Shown in pieces: positions 5,273 through 5,352 of a stretch of 5,352 nt of DNA. Source of the stretch: Brachybacterium sp. (GTDB taxonomy: Bacteria > Actinomycetota > Actinomycetes > Actinomycetales > Dermabacteraceae). The translations under genes were made by a program, and so were the position numbers. The notes beneath the pieces are model-generated. The model saw nothing but the letters and a program-made list of their open reading frames with translations. It ran no database searches and was not told the origin of the DNA. The DNA lies in contig DAHVRS010000091.1 of NCBI GenBank assembly GCA_027322375.1, forward strand, positions 1-5,352. Direction: 5' to 3'. The stretch's first letter is position 1; each line of letters begins with the position of its first letter.

Positions 5273-5319
5273 GAAGTCATATTGCAACGCGGCGATTCGC
5301 GGAAAAGTGAGGGGGCACA

Positions 5320-5352
5320 ATGGGCGACTTCGAGCAGTCCGGGCATGACCCT
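5320..5352 (+). CDS. Start of a plus-strand protein-coding gene (11 codons in window)
   Basis: The ATG at 5320 is preceded by GAGGGGG (5309-5315) at 4 nt spacing, a strong Shine-Dalgarno, and opens the frame MGDFEQSGHDP, which continues past the right edge. The product cannot be recognised from 11 residues. The upstream region holds a DnaA box and several palindromes, suggesting a regulated gene. It does not look like the usual start of DnaA. Confidence 0.6.
   Translation, partial: MGDFEQSGHDP

Larger units (their letters stand above)
4785..5319. other. 535-bp intergenic region without a convincing gene
   Basis: This lies between the divergent ATPase gene and the plus-strand gene starting at 5320. 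Several frames are open here, but they read as low-complexity Pro/His/Thr/Ser-rich or Gly-rich translations with no recognisable motif and no good ribosome binding site, so I leave them out. From left to right it holds a GT-rich run (4799-4818), an AT-rich island with a palindrome and promoter (4855-4880), about 200 bp with nothing I can name, a C-rich stretch with a quadruplex motif (5121-5200), a DnaA box (5209-5217), and inverted repeats before the next start (5225-5302). Confidence 0.6.

Noticed and set aside
4762..5274. 170-codon plus-strand open frame across the right intergenic region
   Set aside because: It starts inside the ATPase gene, has no ribosome binding site, and becomes a Pro/His-rich low-complexity translation caused by the C-rich tract.

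Overview
This 5.35 kb window is high-GC DNA with strongly GC-biased third codon positions. The gene families point to an actinobacterium, most likely of the Micrococcales (a Brachybacterium or Dermabacteraceae-like relative is my guess). No mobile element, rRNA, tRNA or CRISPR array is visible. It reads as ordinary chromosome with a few unusual small-scale features.

Left part, minus strand: the 5' two thirds (256 codons) of a membrane-anchored YVTN/beta-propeller protein runs off the left edge. Upstream of it, in the same direction, is a 346-aa protein with two GNAT acetyltransferase domains. Centre, plus strand and divergent from the GNAT gene: a 352-aa protein joins an N-terminal MerR DNA-binding domain to a C-terminal PP2C-type phosphatase domain. 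It sits behind a promoter with the classic MerR layout, a 17-bp palindrome filling an over-long -35/-10 spacer. A strong internal Shine-Dalgarno and ATG at the domain junction could also release the phosphatase domain alone, as in the TipAL/TipAS arrangement.

Right part, minus strand: a 404-aa P-loop ATPase with a C-terminal winged-helix region is joined by an ATGA overlap to a DUF1648-type membrane protein gene. That membrane gene is cut by one in-frame amber codon. The remaining 52 codons continue in the same frame as a two-helix membrane segment, so it is either a fresh nonsense mutation, a readthrough gene or a naturally split pair.

The right 535 bp (4785-5319) has no convincing gene. 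It holds an extended -10 promoter with an overlapping palindrome for the ATPase operon, a very C-rich stretch whose complement forms a canonical G-quadruplex motif, one perfect DnaA box, and a cluster of inverted repeats just before a new plus-strand gene. Only 11 codons of that gene are inside the window.

The best candidate for something little described is the autoregulated MerR-PP2C fusion with its possible second product. The amber-split DUF1648 gene behind the ATPase is next.
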